From assembly GCA_035540495.1 (NCBI GenBank), contig DATLGL010000004.1, positions 3,211-67,210 of the forward strand: DNA of 64,000 nucleotides. The letters are read 5' to 3'. The translations under genes and the position numbers were made by a program. The DNA comes from DASVEG01 sp035540495 (lineage in GTDB: Bacteria; Actinomycetota; Acidimicrobiia; Acidimicrobiales; CADCTF01). Of the stretch, positions 42,267 through 50,843 are shown piece by piece (the first letter of the stretch is position 1; each line of letters begins with the position of its first letter). Under the pieces are notes generated by a model, which was not told the DNA's origin, made no database searches, and saw only the letters and a program-made list of their open reading frames with translations.

Positions 42267-43123
42267 CTAGATCGGTCGCGCGGTACCGCAGCACCGGCGG
42301 TGAGGCCACGAGTGACAGTGGCCGTTGCTTCGCGCAGCGGCAGGCCTGGGTTGTTGGCTGCGGCGACGAGCGATTGGCGGGTCACGTCGTGATCGAGCTG
42401 TCCTGCGCCGACCAGCTGTCCGAGCTTGAACGCGGCGCGGACGAGCGTCGAGTTCCTAGTTCCGGGCTCGGAGGTCGCCACGAGTGCGAGCTCGCGCTCG
42501 AACGCTGTGCGCGCCCACGCGCTGCCCTCGCGCACCCCCGGATGCGACGACGTGATGTGAGTTGGGAGGGTTGGCCGGATCGCGTCAATGATCGAGCGCG
42601 GGAGTGGTGCGATCGACCGGACGTCGCCGATGCGGTAGGTGCGGCCACTCGCGTGGCTGGAGGGCGGCGCAACGATGTAGCCGCCGTCTCCTCGCACGTC
42701 GACTCCGGGCCCAAGAAGGCTGGCGCTGTTGCGGACTGGGTGGTCGGGATGGGTGAAGTAGAGGTGCCAGCCTCCACCGCCCGTGCGGATGACGCGTGTG
42801 TCGAGTACGGCAGGGTCTCGATCGGCGAGGTCGGCCAGCGCGTGGTGGCCGCGGTGCCGGATGTCGATGTCGAGGACGACGAGGTTGGATGCCATCCCGG
42901 TGCGGATGCCGATGTTCCCTTGCGGCCAGCGTGTCCACCATCGGCGGATCTGGTCGATGTCGGTGGTTGCTTCGTGGAGACCGTGACGTACTCGCGGGTG
43001 TTTCGCAGGGCTGGAGCAGTCGGCGCGGCCGCAACTGCATCTCCCGGCTATCGCGGTGTGAAGAGGGAGAACGGCGCGGCCTTCAGCGGCGTAGCCGACG
43101 GCTGCCTCGAGAAGGTCGCTCAT
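42242..43123 (-). CDS. Bifunctional primase-polymerase (Prim-Pol), C-terminus altered by IS481
   Basis: 293 residues. The Prim-Pol catalytic domain is seen as PKHPRVRHGLHEATTD-like region (AKHPRVRHGLHEA), NIGIRTGMASNLVVLDIDIR with the catalytic D.D, and GWHLYFTHPDHPVRNS, GVDVRGDGGYIVAPPS. It likely initiates replication of the element, as RepPP does in actinobacterial ICEs. Residues after RDRS come from the IS481 right end (SCTRPSGW); before insertion the tail was about 10 residues longer or so. ATGA overlap with the upstream coupling-protein gene. Confidence 0.82.
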   Translation of the reverse strand: MSDLLEAAVGYAAEGRAVLPLHTAIAGRCSCGRADCSSPAKHPRVRHGLHEATTDIDQIRRWWTRWPQGNIGIRTGMASNLVVLDIDIRHRGHHALADLADRDPAVLDTRVIRTGGGGWHLYFTHPDHPVRNSASLLGPGVDVRGDGGYIVAPPSSHASGRTYRIGDVRSIAPLPRSIIDAIRPTLPTHITSSHPGVREGSAWARTAFERELALVATSEPGTRNSTLVRAAFKLGQLVGAGQLDHDVTRQSLVAAANNPGLPLREATATVTRGLTAGAAVPRDRSSCTRPSGW

Positions 43124-44745
43124 TGTTGACGTCCCGGCGAGGGTCGGAGCCGCACACGGGCGGGGAGGTGGTGTCCGTAGAGGAGGAGCGCTTCATGGGG
43201 CGCGATGCGACGGAGCGTGTCGGGCGGGGCGGCGCGCCGCCACCCGAGGGTTTCGTTGATCGTTCTCCCGCCATCGCTGTGGCTGGTGGTGGTGGTGTCG
43301 CGGTCTTCTTCATCGCCGATGAGCGCAGCGAGGGTGTCGAGGGTGTCGCGATCGGCGATGCCGGACCCGAACAGCTTCGCTCGGTGGTTGTTCACGACCG
43401 TCGCTGCAAGGGCGCCGTAGCGACTCTTGATCTGGGCGAGGTCTTGCCAGACGGTGACGAGGGAGATGCCGTGTGATCTCGCGGTGGCGGCCCACGTCGG
43501 GAGTTCTGCGAGTGGCGCCATCGTCCCGGCCTCATCGAGCAGCGCGAGGAGCGGCTGGTCGAGGGTTCCGCTGCTGCGGTTGGCGGTGTCGAATGCGGTG
43601 CGGATGGCGTCGGCGACGAGGACGGCGAGCACGGGGCGGAGGCGGGCTTGGTCGTGGGCTGCGCTGACGACGTAGATCGTGTTGGGTCCGGCGAGCCATT
43701 CGTCGAGGTTGATGGTCGAGTGTTCGGCGAGGGCGGCGACATGGGGATCGGCGTAGCCCGCGAGGACGGTCTCGACGGTTGAGGTGATGGAGGCGACGAG
43801 GCGTTCGTCCTTGCCCCACAGCCCGTGGAGCACGCGGAGCGCGTCCTGCGCCTTGTGGTCGCTCAAGATCTGGAGCGCCTCGGTTGGGTGGGTGTCGACC
43901 CAGCGCACGACCGTCCCGACGGGTTCGCTGGCGAGGGCTGCTGCGAAAAGGTATGGCGCGAGGGCGCGGCGCGCTTGTGCGTACCAGTAGTCGCCGTCGG
44001 CGAGCGTGGTGGTCGCGGGTTGGGCGGCGTCGGTGAGCCATGCGGCGACGCGTTGCGCGCCGGCCCAGGTGCGGCAGGTCGCGAGGGGTGACCAGCCGTC
44101 GTCGTGGGCGGTGATGTTGGCGGGGTCGTAGACCCAGACGCGGCCGATCGCGCGGCGCGCGTCGATCGTGGCGGCGAGGAGGTCGGTTTTGACGCTGGTG
44201 GCGATGACGGGTCCCCGCCATTCGCGGAGGTTCGGGATCGCGAACCCTGCCGTCTTTCCGCAGCCGGTTGGTCCGACGACCAGTGCGCTGACGCCCGGTT
44301 CTGCGGCGACGAGCCTGCGTCCGACGGTCCCGATCGTGACGCGTCCGGCGGTGGGCTCGGCGACGGCCAGGGAGCGCAGGTGCGGGCCTCGTCCGACACC
44401 GACGCCGACGGCCATGCCGAGCGACCCGCGACGTCCTTTCGGGCGTCGCCGCCATTCGACGATCGCAGCGACAGACGCGGCGACCGCTCCGATGACCACG
44501 ACCTGCGTGATCCAATAGGTGACGGGTCCAGCGGAGAATGGGTGCGGCCATGCATGGCCGGGGTCGCCGATCGTGTGCGGCAGGCGAGTGAGTGCAACCG
44601 CGGCATCGGTGAAGGACGGGACTCGTGCCCCGAGCAGGAGACCGATGGCGGCGGCGGTCGCCCAGGTGCAGGCGCTCGCGGCGGCGAACACGAGTAGGGC
44701 GCCGATGGCGAGGTCCTCGAGCGGAGATCGCGTCTTGGTGGTCAT
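43120..44745 (-). CDS. VirD4/TraG-type coupling protein
   Basis: 541 residues. N-terminal membrane helices (about 14-38 and 71-93) and a cytoplasmic ATPase: Walker A LVVGPTGCGKTAGFAIPNL near 160, VKTDLLAATI after it, and Walker B PLLALLDEAGTMAPLAELP near 395. The last motif LVTVWQDLAQIKSRYG is typical of T4CPs. It passes the relaxase-DNA complex to the secretion channel. Overlaps neighbours by ATGA on both sides. Confidence 0.9.
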   Translation of the reverse strand: MTTKTRSPLEDLAIGALLVFAAASACTWATAAAIGLLLGARVPSFTDAAVALTRLPHTIGDPGHAWPHPFSAGPVTYWITQVVVIGAVAASVAAIVEWRRRPKGRRGSLGMAVGVGVGRGPHLRSLAVAEPTAGRVTIGTVGRRLVAAEPGVSALVVGPTGCGKTAGFAIPNLREWRGPVIATSVKTDLLAATIDARRAIGRVWVYDPANITAHDDGWSPLATCRTWAGAQRVAAWLTDAAQPATTTLADGDYWYAQARRALAPYLFAAALASEPVGTVVRWVDTHPTEALQILSDHKAQDALRVLHGLWGKDERLVASITSTVETVLAGYADPHVAALAEHSTINLDEWLAGPNTIYVVSAAHDQARLRPVLAVLVADAIRTAFDTANRSSGTLDQPLLALLDEAGTMAPLAELPTWAATARSHGISLVTVWQDLAQIKSRYGALAATVVNNHRAKLFGSGIADRDTLDTLAALIGDEEDRDTTTTSHSDGGRTINETLGWRRAAPPDTLRRIAPHEALLLYGHHLPARVRLRPSPGRQQ

Positions 44746-46010
44746 GGGCGCATGCGGTGGTCGGTATCGGCGAGGTCGCGGTCGCTATTCGCGAGGTAGG
44801 TGGAGACGACGGCGGTGTGGGCGCCGACCTTCCAGAGTGCGCGGCCGCGGGCGAGGCGCCCGATGAGATCGGTCTCGGGTTCGGTGAGGCCGAGAAGGGC
44901 ACGTGCGTCGGGTGCCTGGTCGGCGGCTTGGCGGAACACGATTCGTGTCGCAGCGTCAGCCAGGAGTCCTGCTGCGACTTTGCTGGTGGCGGTGCCGTCG
45001 TCGGCTTGGGCGCGAAGGTCGCTGAGGCGGTGGACGACGGCGATGTTCGCGACGCCTTGGGCGCGGCCGAGCTTGAAGCTGGCTTGTAGGAACCGGGCGG
45101 TGCGCGGGTCGGCGAGCACGGCCCATGCCTCGTCGAGAACGAGGATGCGGCGCGGTCCGTCCGGGGCTGCGAGCGCGGCGGTGAGCCATCCGGTGGTGGC
45201 GACGAGCACGGCCCGGAGTGCTTCGGGGTCGCCGTGGACGGCGGAGAGGTCGATGACGATCCCGGGTGCGTCCCAGTCGATCGGGTGGGTGGTCTGCGTG
45301 TCGAACATGCCGCGCAGGCTGCGGTCGAGGAGCTTGCCGAGCGCGAAGCGTGCGCTTTCGATGGTGTGCGCGAGCTCGCTGGGGGTCCGTCCGGCGAGGG
45401 ATGCCATGTGGGTGGTGGGGGAGACGAGCAGCCGGACGAGGTCGTGCAGCGTTGCGTTGCGTGTGGTGGAGAGGTGGGTGAGGGCCCAGCCGATGGCGGC
45501 GTCCTCAAGCGGGAGGAGCTCGCGTGCCAAGACGGCGCCGGCGAGCGCGGCGACCATGGCTGCCTGGCGGCGGGCGACTTCGGCGGTGCCGACCTCGCCG
45601 GCGGCGGGGCCGGGGTCGAGCGGGTTGATGCGGCTGGACCCACCGGGCGCGAGGCGCAGGGTGCTGTAGCCGAGGGTGGCGGCGAGTTCGAGGTATTCGC
45701 CTTTGGGGTCGCACACGGCAGCCCAACGGTTCCGGACGGCGCACGCCCGCGAGAGGAGCGCCTTGACGGTGGCGGACTTGCCGGTGCCGGGCTCGCCGAC
45801 GATGAGCGCGTTCGGGTTGGTGACGAGCTCTGCGGCGTAGGCGTCGAACGGGTCGAACGCGAAGGGAGCGCCGCCGGCGAGGTGGTCGACGCCGATGAAC
45901 ACGCCCGGTGCGCCGAGCCCGCCGCCGGTCAGGAACGGGTAGATCGCCTGCGCGTTCGCGAGCGACGCGTGGTGGTGGACCAGCCGCAGTCGGCGTCTCA
46001 TGCCCACCAC
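44742..46010 (-). CDS. VirB4-like conjugation ATPase
   Basis: 422 residues. Walker A VGEPGTGKSATVKALLS near 80, then VCDPKGEYLELAATLG (the DPKGEY motif of VirB4/TraG-type ATPases), RINPLDPGP, and Walker B RILVLDEAWAVLADP near 300. It powers the secretion channel. Shorter than full VirB4; the N-terminal part is supplied by the overlapping SCO6880-like protein, as is usual in actinobacteria. ATGA overlap on the right and 13-nt overlap with the upstream gene. Confidence 0.88.
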   Translation of the reverse strand: MVGMRRRLRLVHHHASLANAQAIYPFLTGGGLGAPGVFIGVDHLAGGAPFAFDPFDAYAAELVTNPNALIVGEPGTGKSATVKALLSRACAVRNRWAAVCDPKGEYLELAATLGYSTLRLAPGGSSRINPLDPGPAAGEVGTAEVARRQAAMVAALAGAVLARELLPLEDAAIGWALTHLSTTRNATLHDLVRLLVSPTTHMASLAGRTPSELAHTIESARFALGKLLDRSLRGMFDTQTTHPIDWDAPGIVIDLSAVHGDPEALRAVLVATTGWLTAALAAPDGPRRILVLDEAWAVLADPRTARFLQASFKLGRAQGVANIAVVHRLSDLRAQADDGTATSKVAAGLLADAATRIVFRQAADQAPDARALLGLTEPETDLIGRLARGRALWKVGAHTAVVSTYLANSDRDLADTDHRMRP

Positions 46011-47356
46011 CCCTCGTCAACAACGTCAGCGGGAAGCGGCAAGGTTGCGGCGACGGCGAGGTGGTGGCGTCCGTCGAGGCGGCGCAGCTCCAGGCCGCAC
46101 CGCGCTGCGGCCGCTTCGAGCTCTGATGACCGTTCGGAGAGCTGCTCGGGTGTGGGTGCGGTGGCGGTGAGGATCGCAGCGAAGGACACTTCGCCGTAGC
46201 CGTCGACGAGCTCGGCCTCACGAGCGTCGAGCAGCGCAGCAGCGCGTGCACTTCGATGGCTCACGCGAAACCCGGCACGGTCGCGTTGGATGCGATCGGT
46301 CGCCAGGCGCACCGCTTCCCGATCGACCCGGCGTCGCGATACGCGCGGTGGCACCGGTGTGAGCGACACCGAGAACGTGCGCGTCCCCGCCGCGCCGACG
46401 AGCAGCGATTCCAACCACGCCGCGTGCACACCGGCGCGAGGCCACTCGGTCACCTCCCACGCCCGGTGATGTTCACCGAGCAGCGCGGAGATCCACTCCG
46501 CGGTGTCGGTCAGCTCTGCCTCACCGTGCGCCGTGATGTCGGCAAGTGTCCGCGAGAGACGACGCTCGGGCGGCGACGGCTGTAACCGCTGGTCAACCGT
46601 CCGATGGACGTCGCGCCGACCGAGCGGCGTCGCGTCGAGCCCCGCGAGTTCGAGCCGCTGGATGAACAGCCGCAGCTCCTCCGCGACGGCGCGCTCGACG
46701 CGATCGGGGTGCGACCCACGCACTCGTCTGGTGTCGATGATGACGGTGACGATCACCTCGACGGTCGTGAACGAACGACCGGCGTCTTGAACCAACGCGC
46801 GATACGCGGCGGGTCCATCGACTCGGATCGAGCTCGGTGCCGTCGGCCCCGACCAACACGTCACGACCACACGCGCGACCGGCGATCCGTCAACGCAGAA
46901 GGCACCGAGGGCCGCGCCCCAGGCCGCCAGCAGGCGGTCCTGATCGGCGGCCTCGGCCAGGGCGAACGACCTTCCCCGAACTCGCAGCGACGCTGATGCG
47001 TGCCGCGAGGACCGGGTAACGGCGATCGGTGTCGACGACCACGGCACGCCCATCTCCACGATGTGGATGTCGCCGCTGATCAACGCTCGGCGGCCGACCG
47101 GCTGCCTCCGGTTGCGGGCGAGGGCCAGGACTGCGGCCACTGCGTCCCACGTGGGCATTCCCGACACCCGGATGAACGAGGCCGCGACACCGGCCGCGAC
47201 GAACACCACCGCAACTGCAAGGGGGAGCGCCGCCCAGAGGCACGCGCTCGCCGCGATCCCAGCTGCCGCAAGGCTCAGGCACTGGCCACCGCTCAGCCCG
47301 AGCAGCCATCCCGTGGCGTCGCGCGGAGCGAATTGATAGGCCCTGGCGTCAGCCAC
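45998..47356 (-). CDS. SCO6880-family conjugation membrane protein
   Basis: 452 residues. Two N-terminal helices (about 25-65), then GMPTWDAVAAVLALARNRR and a long soluble region with RVRGRSFALAEAADQDRLLAAW. This architecture (PrgI-like two-helix anchor joined to a VirB4 N-terminal-like region) is that of SCO6880-family proteins in actinobacterial transfer operons. It lies directly upstream of VirB4 and overlaps it, supporting the role as its partner. Confidence 0.82.
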   Translation of the reverse strand: MADARAYQFAPRDATGWLLGLSGGQCLSLAAAGIAASACLWAALPLAVAVVFVAAGVAASFIRVSGMPTWDAVAAVLALARNRRQPVGRRALISGDIHIVEMGVPWSSTPIAVTRSSRHASASLRVRGRSFALAEAADQDRLLAAWGAALGAFCVDGSPVARVVVTCWSGPTAPSSIRVDGPAAYRALVQDAGRSFTTVEVIVTVIIDTRRVRGSHPDRVERAVAEELRLFIQRLELAGLDATPLGRRDVHRTVDQRLQPSPPERRLSRTLADITAHGEAELTDTAEWISALLGEHHRAWEVTEWPRAGVHAAWLESLLVGAAGTRTFSVSLTPVPPRVSRRRVDREAVRLATDRIQRDRAGFRVSHRSARAAALLDAREAELVDGYGEVSFAAILTATAPTPEQLSERSSELEAAAARCGLELRRLDGRHHLAVAATLPLPADVVDEGWWA

Positions 47357-48398
47357 GAGACGCTCCCGCTAGGCGAGCGACACTCGCGTCGCCGCTCGGT
47401 GAAGCGACCCGTCCCACCGACGCGGCGGTCGCCGCCACGGCGAGTGTGGTCTGTGCAGCCCGCACTGGCATTCCGGCCGCGCTCTGCCCGGCCGTCGCCG
47501 CTTCCGTGAGCGGGAAGAGCCGCAGCACCAAGAACGGCGAGAACGCCGCGAGGACCAACACCGTCGATCCCACGACCAGAGGCGCCATTCCTTCGTCGCC
47601 TGCCGTGCCGAGCGCAGCGAGGCCGACGGCGAACGCGACCGCGATCACCAGCTTCGACAACACAACCGCCACCAACAGCTCGCACACGCGGCGAGCCGCC
47701 GAGCGTGCCGGCGGGAAGATCGCCGCGGCGAACGACAGCGGCGACAGCGCGATCAGGATCACCACCAGCGCAGAGCGGACCAACAGCTCGACCCACACGA
47801 CGATCGCCGCGAGCATCGCCACGACCGCGACGATGACTCCGGCGGCACCGTTGGTGAGCACCGACGCGGACGCGAACAACTCAACCATCGCCTGCGTCGA
47901 ACCTGCAGTTGTCGGAGCGAGGATCGACGCCGACAGCGCGTCCGTCAACGTCAGAGCTCGAGCCGTCACCACCGTGATCACCGCAGTCGCCAGCGCGGCC
48001 GCCGGAACGCCGAGCAGGACACGGCGGGCCATCCCACCGGGATCGCCCGTCGCCACCCCAGCGACGATCGAGGCGAGCACCATCAACAACGCGGCCGCGG
48101 CGGCAGCGGACCGCACCGCCGCGTACGGCGAACTCGGACCCGAGAACCACACCGCGGTCGGATCGACCGCGGTCGATGACGACATCGCGGACGAGACGCC
48201 ACCGACGATCGTCGCTAAGCCATCGGCGATCCACGCGGCGAGGTGGTCGAAGAACCGGTCCACAGCCCACCCGCCCACCGCGGATGTGGCCTCCTCGACG
48301 ACGCCTCCTACTTCCTGCGCCGCGGCTCTCGCCGGCACGAGGAGGCTCCATGCGAAACCGGCCGCCGCTGTGGTTCCGACGCGCGCGGCGCGATTCAT
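47349..48398 (-). CDS. VirB6/TrbL-like channel membrane protein
   Basis: About 349 residues from ATG at 48398. Signal-like N-terminus (LLVPARAAAQE), several long hydrophobic segments (about residues 85-105, 115-140, 190-210, 225-250, 280-310), of the TrbL/VirB6 type that forms the inner-membrane channel. Rich in Ala/Val, low charge. ATGA overlap with the upstream small gene and 8-nt overlap with the SCO6880-like gene, so one transcript. Confidence 0.75.
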   Translation of the reverse strand: MNRAARVGTTAAAGFAWSLLVPARAAAQEVGGVVEEATSAVGGWAVDRFFDHLAAWIADGLATIVGGVSSAMSSSTAVDPTAVWFSGPSSPYAAVRSAAAAAALLMVLASIVAGVATGDPGGMARRVLLGVPAAALATAVITVVTARALTLTDALSASILAPTTAGSTQAMVELFASASVLTNGAAGVIVAVVAMLAAIVVWVELLVRSALVVILIALSPLSFAAAIFPPARSAARRVCELLVAVVLSKLVIAVAFAVGLAALGTAGDEGMAPLVVGSTVLVLAAFSPFLVLRLFPLTEAATAGQSAAGMPVRAAQTTLAVAATAASVGRVASPSGDASVARLAGASRG

Positions 48399-48682
48399 CC
48401 CGCTGACGCGGCCCGGAACAACAGGTTCACCGCCGTCGGCGCGACGCCAACCAAACAGGCGCCGACCACGCCACCCAGCGCGAGCTGCTTCCCGCGGTAG
48501 GCGCCGGCGTAGTTCCCCGCGTGCTGCGAGATCCCGTAGATCGTCGCGCCCATCAGGATCGAACCAACCGATCCCCACAAGGCGACCTGCGCCAACCAGT
48601 TCAACAGCTGCTGCATCAACGCGCCGCCAGGCATCCCGCCCGACGACGGCGACACCGACACCTGCGCGAACAACCAGCCCAT
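48395..48682 (-). CDS. Small conjugation membrane protein (VirB2-like, DUF6112-type)
   Basis: About 95 residues from ATG at 48682 (GWLFAQVSVSPSSGG). Two membrane helices (about 28-50 and 63-90) around GNYAGAYRGKQLALGG. First gene of the transfer operon. The size, position and two-helix layout match the small VirB2/pilin-like or DUF6112 proteins next to VirB6 in actinobacterial ICEs. The frame extends upstream to 48778, without a good start. Confidence 0.65.
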   Translation of the reverse strand: MGWLFAQVSVSPSSGGMPGGALMQQLLNWLAQVALWGSVGSILMGATIYGISQHAGNYAGAYRGKQLALGGVVGACLVGVAPTAVNLLFRAASAG

Positions 48683-48931
48683 CGCAACCTCCCGAAGACG
48701 AACGCCACCGAGAGAAGGCCCATCCATCAGCGCAAACGCGCGGAGAACCTTCGGTCGCAGTAGGAGAGGCGTGAACACCTACACGCCCGCGTGAACGCCG
48801 TCGTGAGTTCGCGCGTGAGCGAATCGTCCAACGCTGAGCACCGCCGCTAGGTGCGTGAACCGGTGGCTTTCGTCACACCATCGGCTAAAATGACAGCCAT
48901 GTGATCGCTGCCGACGGGGGCAAGGGCGCCT
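48683..48931. promoter_or_regulatory. Divergent control region between transfer operon and NYN gene
   Basis: About 250 nt upstream of both the transfer operon (minus) and the NYN nuclease gene (plus). TAAAAT at 48886-48891 could be a -10 element for the + strand; no clear -35 is seen. No gene is recognised. Confidence 0.4.
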
Positions 48932-48967
48932 CCTCCAGGCGAGATGAATATGCGTTCCGCCTGGAGG
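48932..48967 (+). promoter_or_regulatory. Perfect 10-bp inverted repeat that hides the Shine-Dalgarno
   Basis: CCTCCAGGCG (48932-48941), 16-nt loop, CGCCTGGAGG (48958-48967). The right arm carries GGAGG, 7 nt before the ATG at 48975, and the left arm carries the anti-Shine-Dalgarno CCTCC. As RNA it would block ribosome binding; as DNA it could be an operator. Confidence 0.7.
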
Positions 48968-48974
48968 ATCAGCC

Positions 48975-50288
48975 ATGGCTACAACTCACCCCGGAGGAGT
49001 GATCCCGCCGCCGCCTTTCGGGCCGGCGCGACCGCCGCGCGAGCCGTCGCTCACCCCGGCCCTAGTGGTCGTGGATTCCCGGAACATCTACCACCAGACC
49101 GAGACGGCGACGGGCTTCCGGCAACTCCCATGCGTAGACGGAGTGGTCGATGCGCTGAGGGACTTCGGGTACGACGCCCTTGAGGTTCACGTGGGCCTGG
49201 CCCTCCCCAGGAACACCGACGCAAAGCGTCTAGCCGCAGCAGGAACCGCGAACCGCGCCTTCAAGAAGCAGATCGAGAGCCACATGAGAGGGCGCGTGCT
49301 CCTCGGCGAACTGCACGCAAAGCCGCGTGACGGCGGTCGTTACGTAGGCGAAGAAAAGCAGGTAGATGTCGCATGCGCCGTGGATATCTGTCGGCACGCC
49401 ACGCTCATCGCGCGTCACGAGAGCCCCTTCAAAGCGATAGTCGTGCTCTCGCAGGACACCGATCTGACGCCAGCTCTGCGGTACGCGGAGGAAGTCCACG
49501 TACCGGCGGTTGTCGCCGCTCATGAGCGCGTTGAGTGGCGGGGCTTTCCATACTTCCTGCTGACCGAACGATCGTTCCGCAAGATCGCCCGCGTGCACGC
49601 GCCACTCGTCGGTCACGCGTTGCGATCAGCAGTTGCAGTGGCTGCTTCCGGCCCCGAGATGTGGTGTGACTGGGAAGTCCTCGGGTGGGATCCGACGCGC
49701 GAGCGCATCCTCCTCGTCAACGGCGATGGACTTCGCGGAGTCATCAAGAGGAACCTGCTTGATGACATCGGCATGGCCAAGCCAGGCGCGATCGTGAGGC
49801 TACGTGTCACCGGCATCAACTACGGGCCGAGACGCAACAACTTCCCGCTCGTCGCATGCACGACCAAGGGTGTCCACCCAAGCCATGACCATCGGAAGGA
49901 CCTTGAGATCCGAAGGGTCGTCGCGCGCCGTACGGTCGGCGAGATCGAGGTCGATGCACCGGTGTACTCGAAGACACGGTTGGCGTATCCGTTAGGCGGG
50001 GCAACACCAGGTGTCGAGGTCGTGATCGACTGCTCGGAGCCGAATCGCCCGATAGTGGTCGGACCCACCTCGTTGCCGACCAACCGTGATGTGGTGCAAG
50101 CCGCTCCGGTGCTCGTAGACACGATCACACGCGCCTCACCGACAACGACGGCCGCGTCGTGTCCCGAGGGCCGCTTGGTTCTGGCTCACAGCGCCGCCGA
50201 GGCTCCCGCCCTCGGCCGGCGCTATGCTGCGGTGATCGTCGACGACCGGTCGCGCGTCGGAAAAGTGATTTCTGGACCTATCTCTTAG
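48975..50288 (+). CDS. NYN-domain (PIN-like) nuclease
   Basis: 437 residues. The N-terminal NYN domain has ALVVVDSRNIYHQTE (first acidic site), EEKQVDVACAVDIC (Asp pair) and AIVVLSQDTDLTPALRYA (S.D.D motif), the PIN-like metal site that cuts RNA. The C-terminal half (about 225-410) holds an unrecognised part with LVNGDGLRGVIKRN and RLRVTGINYGPRRNNFPLV, possibly an OB-like nucleic-acid-binding domain. The leader hairpin suggests control of translation. Its role in the ICE is unknown: RNA decay, defence or self-regulation. Confidence 0.78.
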   Translation: MATTHPGGVIPPPPFGPARPPREPSLTPALVVVDSRNIYHQTETATGFRQLPCVDGVVDALRDFGYDALEVHVGLALPRNTDAKRLAAAGTANRAFKKQIESHMRGRVLLGELHAKPRDGGRYVGEEKQVDVACAVDICRHATLIARHESPFKAIVVLSQDTDLTPALRYAEEVHVPAVVAAHERVEWRGFPYFLLTERSFRKIARVHAPLVGHALRSAVAVAASGPEMWCDWEVLGWDPTRERILLVNGDGLRGVIKRNLLDDIGMAKPGAIVRLRVTGINYGPRRNNFPLVACTTKGVHPSHDHRKDLEIRRVVARRTVGEIEVDAPVYSKTRLAYPLGGATPGVEVVIDCSEPNRPIVVGPTSLPTNRDVVQAAPVLVDTITRASPTTTAASCPEGRLVLAHSAAEAPALGRRYAAVIVDDRSRVGKVISGPIS

Positions 50289-50300
50289 GTCGCGCCTATG

Positions 50301-50328
50301 TTGCGCCGAAGAGGTCACTGGCTATAAT
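50301..50328 (+). promoter_or_regulatory. Sigma-70-like promoter
   Basis: TTGCGC (50301-50306), 16-nt spacer, TATAAT (50323-50328). The -10 is a perfect consensus, rare in this GC-rich window. No gene on the + strand follows within 200 nt. Confidence 0.55.
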
Positions 50329-50333
50329 GTCAA

Positions 50334-50393
50334 GTACATCGCACTGCGGGACGTACGGGCCCGCTCTTCCAGGAGGCGGCCTTCGGGCCGCCT
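50334..50393 (+). ncRNA. Candidate small RNA ending in a strong hairpin
   Basis: From about 6 nt after the TATAAT to the terminator hairpin, roughly 60-65 nt. Two hairpins: GCGGG-ACGTACGGG-CCCGC, then AGGCGGCC-TTCG-GGCCGCCT. No open reading frame fits between promoter and terminator. It may act as a regulatory or copy-control RNA. Confidence 0.4.
50374..50393 (+). terminator. Intrinsic terminator-like hairpin
   Basis: AGGCGGCC TTCG GGCCGCCT, a perfect 8-bp GC-rich stem with a stable TTCG tetraloop. A weak T-stretch (TTCT) follows. Confidence 0.65.
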
Positions 50394-50520
50394 TCTGCGC
50401 GTCGAGCAACTCCCGTCGGAGCGTGGATCTGGTGCCCGAAATAGCCGGCAGCTCCTTCTGTGGTGACGCATCGGGCACACTCCCACGCTCCACTCGGCAC
50501 CACTGCCCGCAAACTGGGAC

Positions 50521-50802
50521 TCAACCCACGTCGTCGGAGTAGTCGCCGCCCTTTGGGTCCGGGTACAGGTGCCTCAGCTCACCGGGCTGAACTCGCGTCG
50601 ACTCGAGGAACGCTTCGAGATCGTCCGCCTTCAGGCGTATGACGCGGCCGAGTTTGTAGGCGGGGATGCTGCCCTCGTCGATGAGTCGGTAGAGGGTGCG
50701 GGGGACGACGCCGAGAAGTTCCGCAGCTTCGGTTGTGCCAACCCAGTGTTCGGCGCGCTTGTCCCGCTTCTGAGCCACGCCCGGCAGTGTACGGGATGAC
50801 AT
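50521..50802 (-). CDS. Excisionase-like helix-turn-helix protein
   Basis: About 93 residues from ATG at 50802 (GTG at 50778 also possible). MerR/excisionase-type helix-turn-helix: WVGTTEAAELLGVVPRTLYR, then IDEGSIPAYKLGRVIRLKAD, DLEAFLE. This wHTH is common in Xis proteins and small regulators of ICEs. Divergent from the small gene at 50844, with a palindromic operator-like site between them, so it probably represses or activates both. Confidence 0.78.
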   Translation of the reverse strand: MSSRTLPGVAQKRDKRAEHWVGTTEAAELLGVVPRTLYRLIDEGSIPAYKLGRVIRLKADDLEAFLESTRVQPGELRHLYPDPKGGDYSDDVG

Positions 50803-50824
50803 GAAAGTCTGTCTAGCGACCACA

Positions 50825-50838
50825 CGAACATGTGTTCG
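50825..50838. promoter_or_regulatory. Palindromic operator-like site
   Basis: CGAACA-TG-TGTTCG, a perfect 6-bp inverted repeat between the divergent xis-like gene and the small coiled-coil gene. A likely binding site for the HTH protein. Confidence 0.5.
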
Positions 50839-50843
50839 ATACG

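Noticed and set aside
46256..48774. Long plus-strand frames across the transfer operon
   Set aside because: They are antisense shadows of the SCO6880-like and VirB6-like genes, with Arg/Thr/Ala-rich low-complexity sequence.
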